From: Flavisolibacter ginsengisoli DSM 18119
GTDB taxonomy: Bacteria > Bacteroidota > Bacteroidia > Chitinophagales > Chitinophagaceae
DNA: 64,000 nucleotides
NCBI RefSeq assembly: GCF_900129295.1
Contig: NZ_FQUU01000001.1
Coordinates: 310,001 to 374,000 of the forward strand
Direction: 5' to 3'
The notes beneath the pieces are model-generated. The model ran no database searches, was not told the origin of the DNA, and was given only the letters and a program-made list of their open reading frames with translations. Positions 44,345 through 53,660 of this stretch are shown piece by piece. Made by a program: the position numbers and the translations under genes. How positions within the stretch are numbered: the stretch's first letter is position 1; every line of letters begins with the position of its first letter.

Positions 44345-44719
44345 TTAATTTGACAATTCTACAATAGACTTATACAACTGGTCACGCGTAAAAGGCTTTT
44401 CGAGGAAAATATCAGCACCATTTTCAATGGCTACATCCTTTGCGGAAGAATCAAAGCCCGATATCATAATGATCTTTATATCAGGATAATTCTTTTTGAT
44501 GGTAGTAATAAAATCTATTCCAAATCCATCAGGAAGCTTGTTATCCAGGATTACTACAGAAGGTTTTTCCTCCTTCAGATATGCTTCGGCTTTGGAAAGG
44601 TTTTGAACGTGGTCAAGCTCCATGTCTTTACCATTGAGTAAAATATTCAACAATAAGCACATGTCCCCTTCATCCTCGATAATAAGTACCTTCTTTTTTG
44701 CAATAGCAGTCTTTGACAT
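44345..44719 (-). CDS. Stand-alone response regulator receiver domain
   Basis: The ATG at 44719 (MSKTAIAKKKVLIIED) is chosen; an earlier in-frame start adds an unrelated stretch. The 124-residue protein is a single CheY-like domain: Glu15/Asp16 acidic pocket (IIEDE), phospho-acceptor Asp59 (ILDNKLPDG), Ser of MISG, and Lys in the LEKPF loop. No output domain is attached. It may serve the PAS histidine kinase elsewhere in the genome or a hybrid phosphorelay. Confidence 0.92.
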   Translation of the reverse strand: MSKTAIAKKKVLIIEDEGDMCLLLNILLNGKDMELDHVQNLSKAEAYLKEEKPSVVILDNKLPDGFGIDFITTIKKNYPDIKIIMISGFDSSAKDVAIENGADIFLEKPFTRDQLYKSIVELSN

Positions 44720-44876
44720 GATGTGAGTATTTATAAATGATTTAAATGGTTTAATAGGCAGTATCGGGTGGCAAGCTATGTCTATTTCCAACCTAAATAA
44801 GCAGCCTTATCCGTATATAATAAAAAACCGTTCCAATTTTTTTGTGGAATTACACGCGCTTTCCTGGCTCCCGGGA

Positions 44877-45851
44877 TCAAATAAATCTTACTTTAACCAA
44901 TACAGGTTTTCCAATAAAACTGCTGGCACCTGCAAGTGGAGTCCTGTAAACAAATAATGTTCTTTGATTAACCAGGTAGTAGTATTTTGAGCCGGCAGGT
45001 AAAGGATCTTTGTATGGAAGTACAGTCACCCATGTATTGTTATCCTGCACAACAACTTCCATAGGAATATTTGGGTTTGCAAAAAGATTAAAACCAGGCA
45101 GGATTGTGACAAATACATCATTATCATCACAACGATCTTTACAGGTCCAGAAAAGGTTGAATGTAAAGCCCCCGCCTTGAACTACAGGTTGAAGCAATTC
45201 ACATTGTATTGTGTCTGCCCCAGACAGTCCACCATTATCCGTTACAATTAATACGAAATGGTAAGTTCCTTTTTTTAAATTCGTAACCAGGGTATGTACA
45301 TTATTGATGTCTTCTATATTGGCCAGTGCAGGCCCATCCAGCTGTTTCCATTCATAGGAAACGATCCTTCCATCCGGATCAAAAGAAGAACTACCATCAA
45401 GGTTCATGGTATCTGCAGGCAATGTAAAACTTTGGTCCTTTCCTGAGATGGCAACGGGTGGAATATTGCCTGTTGATGGCACAACACTTATCTGAAGAGT
45501 ATCACTTCCCGTTGCACCTTTATTATCTGTTACTATTAATTGAACCTGGTAGGTACCTACAACCAGATTCCTGAATATAGTTTGTACGGAATGGGGATTA
45601 TTAAAAAGGTACAGCGCAGGTCCTGAAATAACAGTCCATTCATATTCTAAAATCTTTCCATCAGGATCGAAGGAGGCAGAGCCATCTAATAAAATACTAT
45701 CTAATGGCTTTTGAAGGACCTGGTCGGCACCTGCCTTTGCTATGGGAACCTGATTAATCCCATCTATGCAATTTTCACATGAGCGTTCTTTCTGGCAGGA
45801 AATCATCCAAAAACCAGTGATGCATAAGATTAAAAGGTGTAGCGCTTTCAT
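44877..45851 (-). CDS. Lipoprotein with two PKD domains
   Basis: The 324-residue lipoprotein has lipobox MISC (Cys19) and a Cys-rich segment after it (QKERSCENCIDG). Two PKD/K319-like repeats follow (about 36-128 and 130-222). Each has a LDGSASFDPDG or LDGSSSFDPDG turn, then EYEW or SYEW, and GTYQVQLIVTDN or GTYHFVLIVTDN near its end. The final about 100 residues are a separate strand-rich domain with Cys pairs (TCKDRCDDND). It is probably a cell-surface adhesive protein. Confidence 0.9.
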   Translation of the reverse strand: MKALHLLILCITGFWMISCQKERSCENCIDGINQVPIAKAGADQVLQKPLDSILLDGSASFDPDGKILEYEWTVISGPALYLFNNPHSVQTIFRNLVVGTYQVQLIVTDNKGATGSDTLQISVVPSTGNIPPVAISGKDQSFTLPADTMNLDGSSSFDPDGRIVSYEWKQLDGPALANIEDINNVHTLVTNLKKGTYHFVLIVTDNGGLSGADTIQCELLQPVVQGGGFTFNLFWTCKDRCDDNDVFVTILPGFNLFANPNIPMEVVVQDNNTWVTVLPYKDPLPAGSKYYYLVNQRTLFVYRTPLAGASSFIGKPVLVKVRFI

Positions 45852-46000
45852 TTTAATTGCCCACTATAGCAAGTTAGTATAAATACACCTAGTGAAAACC
45901 CAACCAATTTAGTGAACGCCACCACCTATTGTGATGAACGGCACGAAAGCCATCGTATTTCTTTCTACCTTTTATTTCTTGTTTACTTAAAATTGATAAG

Positions 46001-48448
46001 ATGCTTAAAACTTATATCAAACTGGCTTTCAGAAGCCTGATAAAAAACAGGGTATTTTCCTTTATCAATATTTTCGGTCTTTCCCTTGGCCTCACCAGCT
46101 GTTTGCTCATATCTTTTTATGTACTCAGCGAGTTTAGCTATGACTCTTACCAAAAACTAGGCCCACGCCTTTTCCAACTTGACGCCGTATCAGCCAGGGA
46201 TGGAAAAGAATATTCTACCGGCCATACACCCGCACCTATGTCGCAAGCGCTTCAGTTGGAATTTCCAGAAATAGAGTCTACTACAAGACTAATTGACGCC
46301 TTCCAGGATGATAAGACCTTATTACAATATCAATCAGGAAATGATATAAAGTCTCTTTATGAAACCAAAGTTTTTTTTGCCGACTCTAACTTCTTCAGAT
46401 TATTCACCTACAAGTTTAAAGAAGGTAATTCCCTCACTGCTCTCAATGAACCCAATACGGTGGTGCTATCAGAGGATATTGCCAAAAAGCTTTTTGGTAA
46501 CGAACCTGCTTTGAACAAAGTGATTCATATTAATAGCAATACAAATGGAGAATATGATTTTAAAATAACCGGTGTTTTCAAATCCATAGCAACACCTTCT
46601 CACATAGACGCTCGCCTTATAATGAGCATCAAAGGAGGCAGCATAAGTGAGTGGATCAATTCCATGGGCAATAACCTGGTGGACAACAATATGTTTTTTA
46701 CTTATTTGCTATTAAAGCCTGGTATAGACCATAAACAACTGGAAAGTAAGTTGAAAAACTTCATGGAAAAACATGCAGGAACTGAACTCAGAAGTTCCGG
46801 GCGTTCTGTAAAACATTTCCTGGTGCCGGTAAAGGATATTCATTTATATGCAACAGAAGGTAATGTATCTGCCGGAGGCAACATTGCATACCTCTTTATC
46901 CTTATTTCCATTGCTATCGTTATATTATTAATAGCCTGTGTAAATTTCATGAATCTTTCCACCGCCCGTTCTTCCAAAAGAGCTATTGAAATAGGCGTTC
47001 GGAAAGTGCTGGGAGCTGAAAAAAACTCCTTGATATTACAATTTCTTTGGGAAGCTATTTTGCTTTCTTTTTTCGCATTCCTTGTCTCTCTTTGTTTCGC
47101 AGTATTATTATTACCCTTATTTGAAAAAGTTACAGGAAATGAATTTCAGTTCACAACATTTCAATCTATTTATTTACTCATTGGACTATTAATTATAACA
47201 ATCCTGGTAGGATTACTGGCAGGCATCTACCCCGCTTTTTATTTATCAGCATTTAAACCCGTTAAAGTATTAAAAGGAAAATTCACTAATTCGCTTGGGG
47301 CGGTTTCATTTCGAAAAGTACTGGTAGTTTTTCAATTTATAATAGCTGTTACACTGATAGTCGCATCCATAACGATAGGCAATCAAATGAAATATTTACA
47401 CACTAAGGACCTGGGTTTTGAAAAAGACCAGCAAGTTGTCATTCCTCTCCGCACATCAACTTCAAAAAATATTTATCCCGCCTTAAAAAACGAATTATCA
47501 ATGAATTCATTTGTTTCCAGGGCAGGAGGATCACTATATTACCCAGGTATAAAAAATGTAACAGACTGGCTTTTGTATAAAAAAGGCAATTCACCTAATC
47601 AAACCAGGGACGTTTTTATTAATTGGGTTGATACAAGTTATTTGCAAACCATTGGCGTTCACCTTGTAGCTGGAAGGTTATTTTCCAGGGAGTTTCGGGC
47701 TGATACAGCCAACAGGATCATTTTGAATGAACAGGCAGCCGGGGATTTTGGGTTTACTTCAGCAGAAGAAGCAATTGGTAAGGAAATAGCAGCCATGCGC
47801 GGCAACAGGGAAGATATTTATACTATTGTAGGTATAGTTAAGGATTTTAATTTTGAGGGATTACATTCCCAGATAAAGCCCTATGGGTTTTTATTAAATC
47901 ACGGAAATGACTACAACTACCTGGTAGCACATACAGCAACGGGTACTATCCAAACTGCTTTAAAAGCAATATCTGAAGCATGGTCAAGGTTAAATCCTAA
48001 CGAGCCATTTGAGTATAGCTTTCTTGATGAGGATTTTCAGAAAAACTATATTTCAGATGAGCGCATGGCGGCAATCATCCGCTATTTCACTGTCATTGCC
48101 ATATTTATCTCCTGTCTCGGATTGTTTGGATTGACAACATTCAGCGTTGAACAAAGAATAAAAGAGATAGGGATACGAAAAGTGTTAGGGGCAAGTACAA
48201 TGGGTATTGTATCATTATTATCGAAGGACTTTTTAAAACTGGTTTCTATTGCTTTTCTTGTTGCCTCTCCTCTTGCCTGGTTTTTTATTCATAAATGGCT
48301 ACAGGATTTTGCATACAAAGTCCCATTTACTATATGGATCATTATAGCGGCATGGGTTCTGGCGTTATTGATCGCTTTTTTAACCATAAGTATACAGGCA
48401 GTGAAAGTTGCCCTGACAAACCCTGTCCAAAATTTACGAACAGAATAA
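46001..48448 (+). CDS. MacB/FtsX-type ABC transporter permease
   Basis: The 815-residue permease starts with FRSLIKNRVFSFINIFGLSLGL (helix 1) and a large periplasmic MacB_PCD domain (about 50-285). An FtsX block of three helices (about 290-425) follows, then a second periplasmic domain (about 450-680) and a second FtsX block near the end (RIKEIGIRKVLGASTMGIVSLLSKDFLKLVSIAF). This doubled layout is typical of Bacteroidota two-half permeases. No ATPase gene lies beside it. MacB-like systems move lipoproteins, toxins or antibiotics through mechanotransmission. The substrate is unknown. Confidence 0.9.
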   Translation: MLKTYIKLAFRSLIKNRVFSFINIFGLSLGLTSCLLISFYVLSEFSYDSYQKLGPRLFQLDAVSARDGKEYSTGHTPAPMSQALQLEFPEIESTTRLIDAFQDDKTLLQYQSGNDIKSLYETKVFFADSNFFRLFTYKFKEGNSLTALNEPNTVVLSEDIAKKLFGNEPALNKVIHINSNTNGEYDFKITGVFKSIATPSHIDARLIMSIKGGSISEWINSMGNNLVDNNMFFTYLLLKPGIDHKQLESKLKNFMEKHAGTELRSSGRSVKHFLVPVKDIHLYATEGNVSAGGNIAYLFILISIAIVILLIACVNFMNLSTARSSKRAIEIGVRKVLGAEKNSLILQFLWEAILLSFFAFLVSLCFAVLLLPLFEKVTGNEFQFTTFQSIYLLIGLLIITILVGLLAGIYPAFYLSAFKPVKVLKGKFTNSLGAVSFRKVLVVFQFIIAVTLIVASITIGNQMKYLHTKDLGFEKDQQVVIPLRTSTSKNIYPALKNELSMNSFVSRAGGSLYYPGIKNVTDWLLYKKGNSPNQTRDVFINWVDTSYLQTIGVHLVAGRLFSREFRADTANRIILNEQAAGDFGFTSAEEAIGKEIAAMRGNREDIYTIVGIVKDFNFEGLHSQIKPYGFLLNHGNDYNYLVAHTATGTIQTALKAISEAWSRLNPNEPFEYSFLDEDFQKNYISDERMAAIIRYFTVIAIFISCLGLFGLTTFSVEQRIKEIGIRKVLGASTMGIVSLLSKDFLKLVSIAFLVASPLAWFFIHKWLQDFAYKVPFTIWIIIAAWVLALLIAFLTISIQAVKVALTNPVQNLRTE

Positions 48449-48523
48449 AGTGGATAATATCCGAAACCGTAGATGTTTTATAATCGATGATTTAATGGAT
48501 AGTTGGAATTGAAGTAACTTTCT

Positions 48524-49516
48524 ATGATAAATAAAATCATGACTAGCGCTTCATCTTATAAGATCATCTTGCTGCTGTTTATATTGTTTTTTAAAGGTCT
48601 GCCGTCAATCGCACAACAGACAGCACAACAATTCACGCAGCAGATCAGTTATTTATTAGCACTACCGGAAGGTTATGATAAGGATACAACTGCAAGGTGG
48701 CCGCTTGTCATCTTCCTTCATGGAAGCGGGGAAAGAGGCAATGACCTTGGAAAAGTAAAAAAGAATGGGCCACCTAAATTAGTTGACCAGGGTAAAAAAT
48801 TTCCATTCATCCTGGTATCTCCTCAGGCAGGTGCTGAAGCAGCCTGGGACCCTGAAATGCTTTATCGGTTGGAGCAATACCTTAAAAAAGAATACAGGGT
48901 CAATAGCGATAAGGTTTACCTGACGGGTTTAAGCATGGGTGGATATGGTACCTGGGACCTCGCCATGAAACACCCTGAGGAATTTGCAGCCATTGCACCC
49001 ATATGCGGCGGCGGCGATGCTGCATCTGCCTGGAAATTGCGCAATATACCTATATGGTGCTTTCATGGTGCAAAGGATAATGTAGTGCCCTTAGCAGCTA
49101 GTGAAAATATGGTCAAGGCTGCAAAGGAATATAACCCTGATGTAAAGTTTACTGTATATCCCAATGCAGATCATAACAGTTGGGATGCCAGTTACAATAA
49201 TGATGCTCTATATACCTGGCTATTGTCAAATAAAAAATATGTTTATAAAGAGGTTTCTGTGAAACCTGCTATTCTAAGATCATATGCCGGGAAATATTTG
49301 GGCCCGGATAAGGACACTGTGTCCCTGGTTTTTGAAAAAGGAAAACTAATAGCAAGACCAGGTAAGGACACGGTACCTTTAAAACCGGCAGGTGATAATC
49401 TATTTTTTATAGACGCGAATAAGCCTATGGATATCCGCTTCCAGCGAAATAAATCAGGAATTGTATCCTTCTTATTCCTGGGCGATAGAAAGTTATTGTA
49501 TCGAAAGTTCAAATAA
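48524..49516 (+). CDS. Exported alpha/beta hydrolase (carboxylesterase/PHB-depolymerase-like)
   Basis: The 330-residue protein has a signal peptide ending SIAQQ. Its alpha/beta hydrolase core has the oxyanion HGSGERG, nucleophile Ser137 in GLSMGGYG, Asp185 (KDNVVP) and His217 (NADHNSW). It resembles the family of secreted esterases that includes feruloyl and acetyl xylan esterases and phospholipase/carboxylesterase proteins. The last about 85 residues form a beta domain (YAGKYLGPDKDTVSLVFEKGKL), like the lipocalin-type DUF3471 domain attached to serine hydrolases. The substrate is unknown; MINKIM and MTSASS are alternative starts. Confidence 0.82.
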   Translation: MINKIMTSASSYKIILLLFILFFKGLPSIAQQTAQQFTQQISYLLALPEGYDKDTTARWPLVIFLHGSGERGNDLGKVKKNGPPKLVDQGKKFPFILVSPQAGAEAAWDPEMLYRLEQYLKKEYRVNSDKVYLTGLSMGGYGTWDLAMKHPEEFAAIAPICGGGDAASAWKLRNIPIWCFHGAKDNVVPLAASENMVKAAKEYNPDVKFTVYPNADHNSWDASYNNDALYTWLLSNKKYVYKEVSVKPAILRSYAGKYLGPDKDTVSLVFEKGKLIARPGKDTVPLKPAGDNLFFIDANKPMDIRFQRNKSGIVSFLFLGDRKLLYRKFK

Positions 49517-49520
49517 TAAA

Positions 49521-49940
49521 TCAGGAAATACCTGCTACATTAGTACTATCTGATGGTATCAACACCAATTGTTCCAAAAGCTTTTTGATTGCTTCACCCG
49601 GATTACCACAAAACCCTGGATGAACTTTGGAAGTTTGTACAATGGTGCTTCGGGTTGCTGTAAGCCACCTGAAACGTGAAGCAAGATCCATTCTTGCAAT
49701 AGGTCCACCCCCACTGTCTCCTTTTGATATTAATTCAAATGCGCGCAGATGATGTTCAATATCATTAATATCAAGTGAAGGATTGAGAGCTTTCAGCCTG
49801 TTTGAATCCAAAGCAAAAAGGGTTTGCAGAAATTTAGCGTCTCTTGAATAAAGTATGATACCTACATTCAAAAACTCTTCTCTCTCCACTCTTGGCACAA
49901 CCCGGATAACGGCATACTCAAATAATTGCTTTTCTTGCAT
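49521..49940 (-). CDS. DUF3037 family protein, overlapping a HipA-like kinase gene
   Basis: The 139-residue protein (143 if the ATG at 49952 is used) starts MQEKQLFEYAVIRVVPRVEREEFLNVGIILY, the signature of DUF3037. HHLRAFELI and RMDLASRFRWLTATRSTIVQTSKVHPGF follow. Its function is unknown. It overlaps the end of the upstream HipA-like gene by 23 bases (or 35), so the two are certainly co-expressed. DUF3037 genes typically follow HipA_2-type kinases. Confidence 0.9.
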   Translation of the reverse strand: MQEKQLFEYAVIRVVPRVEREEFLNVGIILYSRDAKFLQTLFALDSNRLKALNPSLDINDIEHHLRAFELISKGDSGGGPIARMDLASRFRWLTATRSTIVQTSKVHPGFCGNPGEAIKKLLEQLVLIPSDSTNVAGIS

Positions 49941-50712
49941 GTTGTGCTTCATTTAAAAATATGGCGGCATGAGCTAAACGGTTCATTAAGAACTCTTCGT
50001 AAACTTTTCGGTTTGCTTCAGGATCAGGAAGGGTTTCAAAAACCAACCATTCCGCAGGGATAAAGCTAACAATAGTCTTTATTTTTTCGGGTGTTAATTG
50101 TTCCAGGAAAATAGCATTGACCTCTTCCAGTGCTGAAGCCCATGGCAACAAAACATGATCCTTCACCTGGACAAAAGGCCTTTCTGACTGTTGTTTCCAG
50201 TTATCCCATGAATGGTGAAAATAGAAAGAAGCACCATGATCTATCAGCCACAACTCTTTTTTCCACATGAGCATATTTGTATTCCTTACGGTGCGGTCAA
50301 CATTGGTAATAAGACAATCCAGCCAAACAATTTGCGATGCCAGTAATGGATCTGGCTTATTCACTCCCGGATCAAAGGTTATGGCGCCCGACAGGTAATG
50401 TAACCCAAGATTCAAACCTTCACTGAATTTAAGCAGATCCTGTATTTCTTCATCCGGCTCTGTTCTGCCAAATGCAGGATCTACATTTGCATATACTATT
50501 TCAGGCACCCGGAAGCCCAGAATCCGGGCTATTTCCCCACCAAGAAGTTCTGCAATTAATGCTTTGATCCCCTGACCTGCACCCCTGAACTTCAGTACAT
50601 ACAAAAAGCCATCATCAGCTTCTACAATTGCAGGCAGTGAGCCACCTTCCCGCAAAGGTGTTACATAACGTGTTACATCAACCGTCCTTATCAGTGCATT
50701 ATTATTTACCAT
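49918..50712 (-). CDS. HipA-like kinase (HipA_2 type)
   Basis: The 264-residue protein is a compact HipA-like kinase. Lys41 (YVLKFRG) would bind ATP, and GQGIKALIAELLGGEIARILGFRVPEIVYANVDP forms the helical N-lobe. The catalytic loop is TNVDRTVRNTNMLMW (Asp139 and Asn144/146), and IDHGASFYF supplies the metal-binding Asp158 of the DFG-like motif. HipA kinases phosphorylate glutamyl-tRNA synthetase in toxin-antitoxin pairs. This one has no HipB antitoxin next to it, but overlaps a DUF3037 gene. Whether it is a toxin is unknown. Confidence 0.9.
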   Translation of the reverse strand: MVNNNALIRTVDVTRYVTPLREGGSLPAIVEADDGFLYVLKFRGAGQGIKALIAELLGGEIARILGFRVPEIVYANVDPAFGRTEPDEEIQDLLKFSEGLNLGLHYLSGAITFDPGVNKPDPLLASQIVWLDCLITNVDRTVRNTNMLMWKKELWLIDHGASFYFHHSWDNWKQQSERPFVQVKDHVLLPWASALEEVNAIFLEQLTPEKIKTIVSFIPAEWLVFETLPDPEANRKVYEEFLMNRLAHAAIFLNEAQHARKAII

Positions 50713-50902
50713 CTATGATATTATGTACCTGCAGAATCCAGGAAAAAGAAAATTAAATTATAAAAACAAACCTGATCTCCAACGAATGAAATTAGCACAA
50801 CAGGAGAGTTTTACTCTAAAGATGAAGGCTGCAAACAGGTATGTACACCTGGAACCAATTGAAGTTCATGAAGTATTTTGTTAATCAGGAATAATTAAAA
50901 CT

Positions 50903-51118
50903 TCATCCTGCGATGCCTTTATTAAAAGATACACTTTCAATCCAGGTTTTAACTTCCGAAATAGATTTATTCATTTTCCGGGATAATCTTTCCAATAGTT
51001 CTTTTTCACCTCCAGGCTTTAATTCCAGGTCTTCATCTGTCAATTCCATGTTCACTTCTTTGAGCATTTCTTTGACCTCAGGCCAGGGAGCTTCCAGTTT
51101 TAATTGATAACTATCCAT
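50903..51118 (-). CDS. CsbD-like stress protein
   Basis: The 71-residue protein from MDSYQLKLEAPWPEVKEMLKE is helical and charged: TDEDLELKPGGEKELLERLSRKMNKSISEVKTWI matches CsbD-like general stress proteins (WxxVKG.LK, LTDDDL, G..eeL). Starts at MHKTMN (51136) or MNMDSY are alternatives. It is a single gene. CsbD proteins have no known biochemical role. Confidence 0.72.
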   Translation of the reverse strand: MDSYQLKLEAPWPEVKEMLKEVNMELTDEDLELKPGGEKELLERLSRKMNKSISEVKTWIESVSFNKGIAG

Positions 51119-51236
51119 GTTCATTGTTTTATGCATCCCAAAGGTACCTGTTCTGCTTAGCCGAAAAAAGAATAAATAGTACTGGTATTAATGATGAGCC
51201 GGTAATTCCGAACAAGGAATTCCCCAATTTCTCATA

Positions 51237-51980
51237 TCACAAAGGTGCTGTTGCTGTTGCAATTTCAGTTCCTTTTATGTCCACTTCAGCACTTGTGGTT
51301 GTTGAAGTAAAGGCATTGATTAAGGCTTTCCAGAAAAATAGTACCATCAACAGCATTACAAGCGTATGTATGATTATAATATCAGGAGTACCCATTATGG
51401 TTATACCTGTTCCTATACCTTTATGCAAAAGGTAGTTGAGGAACATATGGTGGTAAAGCATTCCATAAATAAGAGGCAGCGCTAAAAAAGCGGCTATGAT
51501 CCACCCCCGCAATTTATTGGAAAGATTACGGTACACCAGTACTACCGGCGGGATAGCCAATAATCCTACTATCAAAATAGCTGCTATTTTGGGAAATATA
51601 CCCAGGCCTGTCAAATGTTGCAATACCACTTTCTCATCTCCCCCTCCCATAAAAGCTGTAAAAAGTCGTGCAAAAGGAAGGTTGGCAAATAGTATAGAAA
51701 AACCAAGCGCTTTTCTGGAAATATTTAAGCTCCTGCTAAACCACAGGCCCCCAAGCCACATCAGTATAAAAGAGTAGATCGGTCCTGCGAGGGTGGCCAG
51801 GAAACTCCAATCTGAATGGGCACAATTATCACAGGTTGACCATACACTAAAGTCGCGCTCACCGTAGCAACCACAAATGAAGTAGCCTGTTGTAATATGT
51901 GCCTGCTCATGAAGTTCACCAAGAAACATATTCAGGCCAAAAAATGCCAGTACATATTGCCAGCTGATCCTGAAAGACAT
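51237..51980 (-). CDS. Multispanning membrane protein with HExxH motif (M50-like?)
   Basis: The 247-residue protein has about six membrane helices. In the first, FLGELHEQAHITTG carries HEQAH (residues 24-28). The following loop has Cys36, 38, 50 and 53 and SDWSFLATLAGPIYSFILMWLGG, where AGP recalls the region following HExxH in M50 site-2 proteases. Later helices contain NLPFARLF and HHMFLNYLLHKG. It could be a membrane zinc protease or a metal-handling protein. The Cys cluster could bind zinc or iron. No exact family is recognised. Confidence 0.55.
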   Translation of the reverse strand: MSFRISWQYVLAFFGLNMFLGELHEQAHITTGYFICGCYGERDFSVWSTCDNCAHSDWSFLATLAGPIYSFILMWLGGLWFSRSLNISRKALGFSILFANLPFARLFTAFMGGGDEKVVLQHLTGLGIFPKIAAILIVGLLAIPPVVLVYRNLSNKLRGWIIAAFLALPLIYGMLYHHMFLNYLLHKGIGTGITIMGTPDIIIIHTLVMLLMVLFFWKALINAFTSTTTSAEVDIKGTEIATATAPL

Positions 51981-52133
51981 AATTACCTTTTGATAAGTAA
52001 ATTAAGGTCCTTAGGCCATGCCTGGTCCTGGCATTGACATTAACTGTACATTTTCTGTCATGAATTGAAAAACTGTCCTGGAGAATAGAAGAAATAAAAT
52101 AATGCCTGATGATTAGTTGTGCCAGTTCACTGA

Positions 52134-53210
52134 TTACTGAACGTGCTTTTGCCCAAGGTGTTTCATGGTCCTTAAATGAGAACCTATAGCATGACTTACT
52201 GTAGGGAATGAATGATAAGGAAGCTGGAACTGCTGGCAATGATCCTTTACGATCTTGCTCAGTGCCGGGTAATGAATATGGCTTACACGGGGAAATAAAT
52301 GGTGTTCGATCTGGTAGTTCAATCCACCAACAGCCCATGAAATGAATTTATTCTGGGGAGCAAAGTTAGCTGTGGTCTTGATCTGGTGCACAGCCCATTC
52401 TGTTTCTATCATCTTGTCATCAATACCTACAGAATCAAATTCAGGGCCTTCCACTGCATGAGCCAACTGGAATACATAAGAGATGACCACACCGGTAACA
52501 ATGCCCATGGTGAGGTATCCTATCAACCAGGCAAGTGGCCCAACACAAAGAATAGGTATCAATACATAAAAAACGAGGTATAATGCCTTACTTACCCAAA
52601 AAGTAATGTGCTCATTTACACTCATAGGCTGTAAGGGAGTATTATGTATCTTCCTGGTAAAATACTTTTCAAAATCCCTAACGCCAACCCACATAAATAA
52701 GGTCAGTGCATAAGCAACCGTTACATAAATATGTTGGTAACGGTGAAAAGGCTTCCATTCCTGGGCAGGGCTTTGGCGTAATAATTTGCTTTGTGCTATA
52801 TCGTCATCTGCACCTGTAATATTGGTGTAGGTATGATGCAGTACATTATGTTTTTGTTTCCAGAAAAAAGCATTTCCCCCAATCGCATTCAAAGAAAGAC
52901 CAAGTATATTGTTCAGCCATTTTTTACTGGAATAACTTCCATGGCATGCATCATGCATCACATTGAAGCCTATACTGGAAAGCGTTAATCCTAAAAGTGC
53001 ACAAAGTACCAACGCTATTGCTGTTGGCATTGTAAAAACCATGAGACTTATATATAAACCTATTGCTGCGGGAATTAATATCAGTGATTTGGAGTAAAGA
53101 CGCCAGTTGCCGGTTTTTTTGAGATCGTGTGTTTTAAAGTAATCTTCTACGGAGTGCTTAAGAGACTGAAAGAAAACATTGTTGGAATTGTTAAACGAGA
53201 CTTTATTCAT
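52134..53210 (-). CDS. Acyl-lipid/acyl-CoA desaturase
   Basis: The 358-residue membrane enzyme introduces a double bond into fatty acyl chains, which keeps membranes fluid in the cold. All three His boxes are present: HDACH (86-90), HNVLHH (121-126) and QIEHH (300-304), plus four to six membrane helices. QIEHHLFP is typical of front-end (delta-6-like) or DesA-type desaturases. No cytochrome b5 domain is fused. It precedes the RRM/cold-shock genes. Confidence 0.93.
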   Translation of the reverse strand: MNKVSFNNSNNVFFQSLKHSVEDYFKTHDLKKTGNWRLYSKSLILIPAAIGLYISLMVFTMPTAIALVLCALLGLTLSSIGFNVMHDACHGSYSSKKWLNNILGLSLNAIGGNAFFWKQKHNVLHHTYTNITGADDDIAQSKLLRQSPAQEWKPFHRYQHIYVTVAYALTLFMWVGVRDFEKYFTRKIHNTPLQPMSVNEHITFWVSKALYLVFYVLIPILCVGPLAWLIGYLTMGIVTGVVISYVFQLAHAVEGPEFDSVGIDDKMIETEWAVHQIKTTANFAPQNKFISWAVGGLNYQIEHHLFPRVSHIHYPALSKIVKDHCQQFQLPYHSFPTVSHAIGSHLRTMKHLGQKHVQ

Positions 53211-53339
53211 AGAGACAAGGCGTTGTTACTTAAAATATTGTATCTGAAGATACGTATTACTGCGCATATAGAATGTTAATGAAATGAACTTTATGTTGTT
53301 GATGGCAGGAAAAAGAACAATTATAACTTAACGCATATG

Positions 53340-53660
53340 CTAGCTGGTTAATTCCAATATATTTTTAAAGGCTAACACTTTTTTAAATCTTACAATAAAA
53401 CGGCGGATGCTAACTTCACGTTGGCTACTCTTTTTATACAACTCATTGGTCTTCCCATAAGCAGATTCCTGCACTCTCTTAAGGTCATCTAATAATGGAT
53501 TCTCCCTGGCATCATTACCATATTCCCTTGCTATTGACAAGGCTTCATAAAATAACAATTCCACCTTTAGAAAAGCGCTTTCCTTACTACCAATAAGGGT
53601 GACCTCTTTTCTTATTTCTTCCAATCTTCTTTTATGCTGATCCGTTAATATCAATGTCAT
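53340..53660 (-). CDS. Unknown 106-aa protein coupled to a degenerate RRM gene
   Basis: The 106-residue helical, charged protein has LTDQHKRRLEEIRKEVTLIGSKESAF and a basic C-terminal half (VSIRRFIVRFKKVLAF). I do not recognise a family. Its ATG overlaps the TGA of the upstream RRM gene (ATGA, 53657-53660), so the two are translationally coupled. A physical partnership, such as an adaptor with the RRM protein or RNA, is likely but not shown. Confidence 0.65.
   Translation of the reverse strand: MTLILTDQHKRRLEEIRKEVTLIGSKESAFLKVELLFYEALSIAREYGNDARENPLLDDLKRVQESAYGKTNELYKKSSQREVSIRRFIVRFKKVLAFKNILELTS

Noticed and set aside
51916-52338. 140-codon minus-strand frame
   Set aside because: It overlaps the C-terminus of the desaturase in another frame, and the desaturase is certain.
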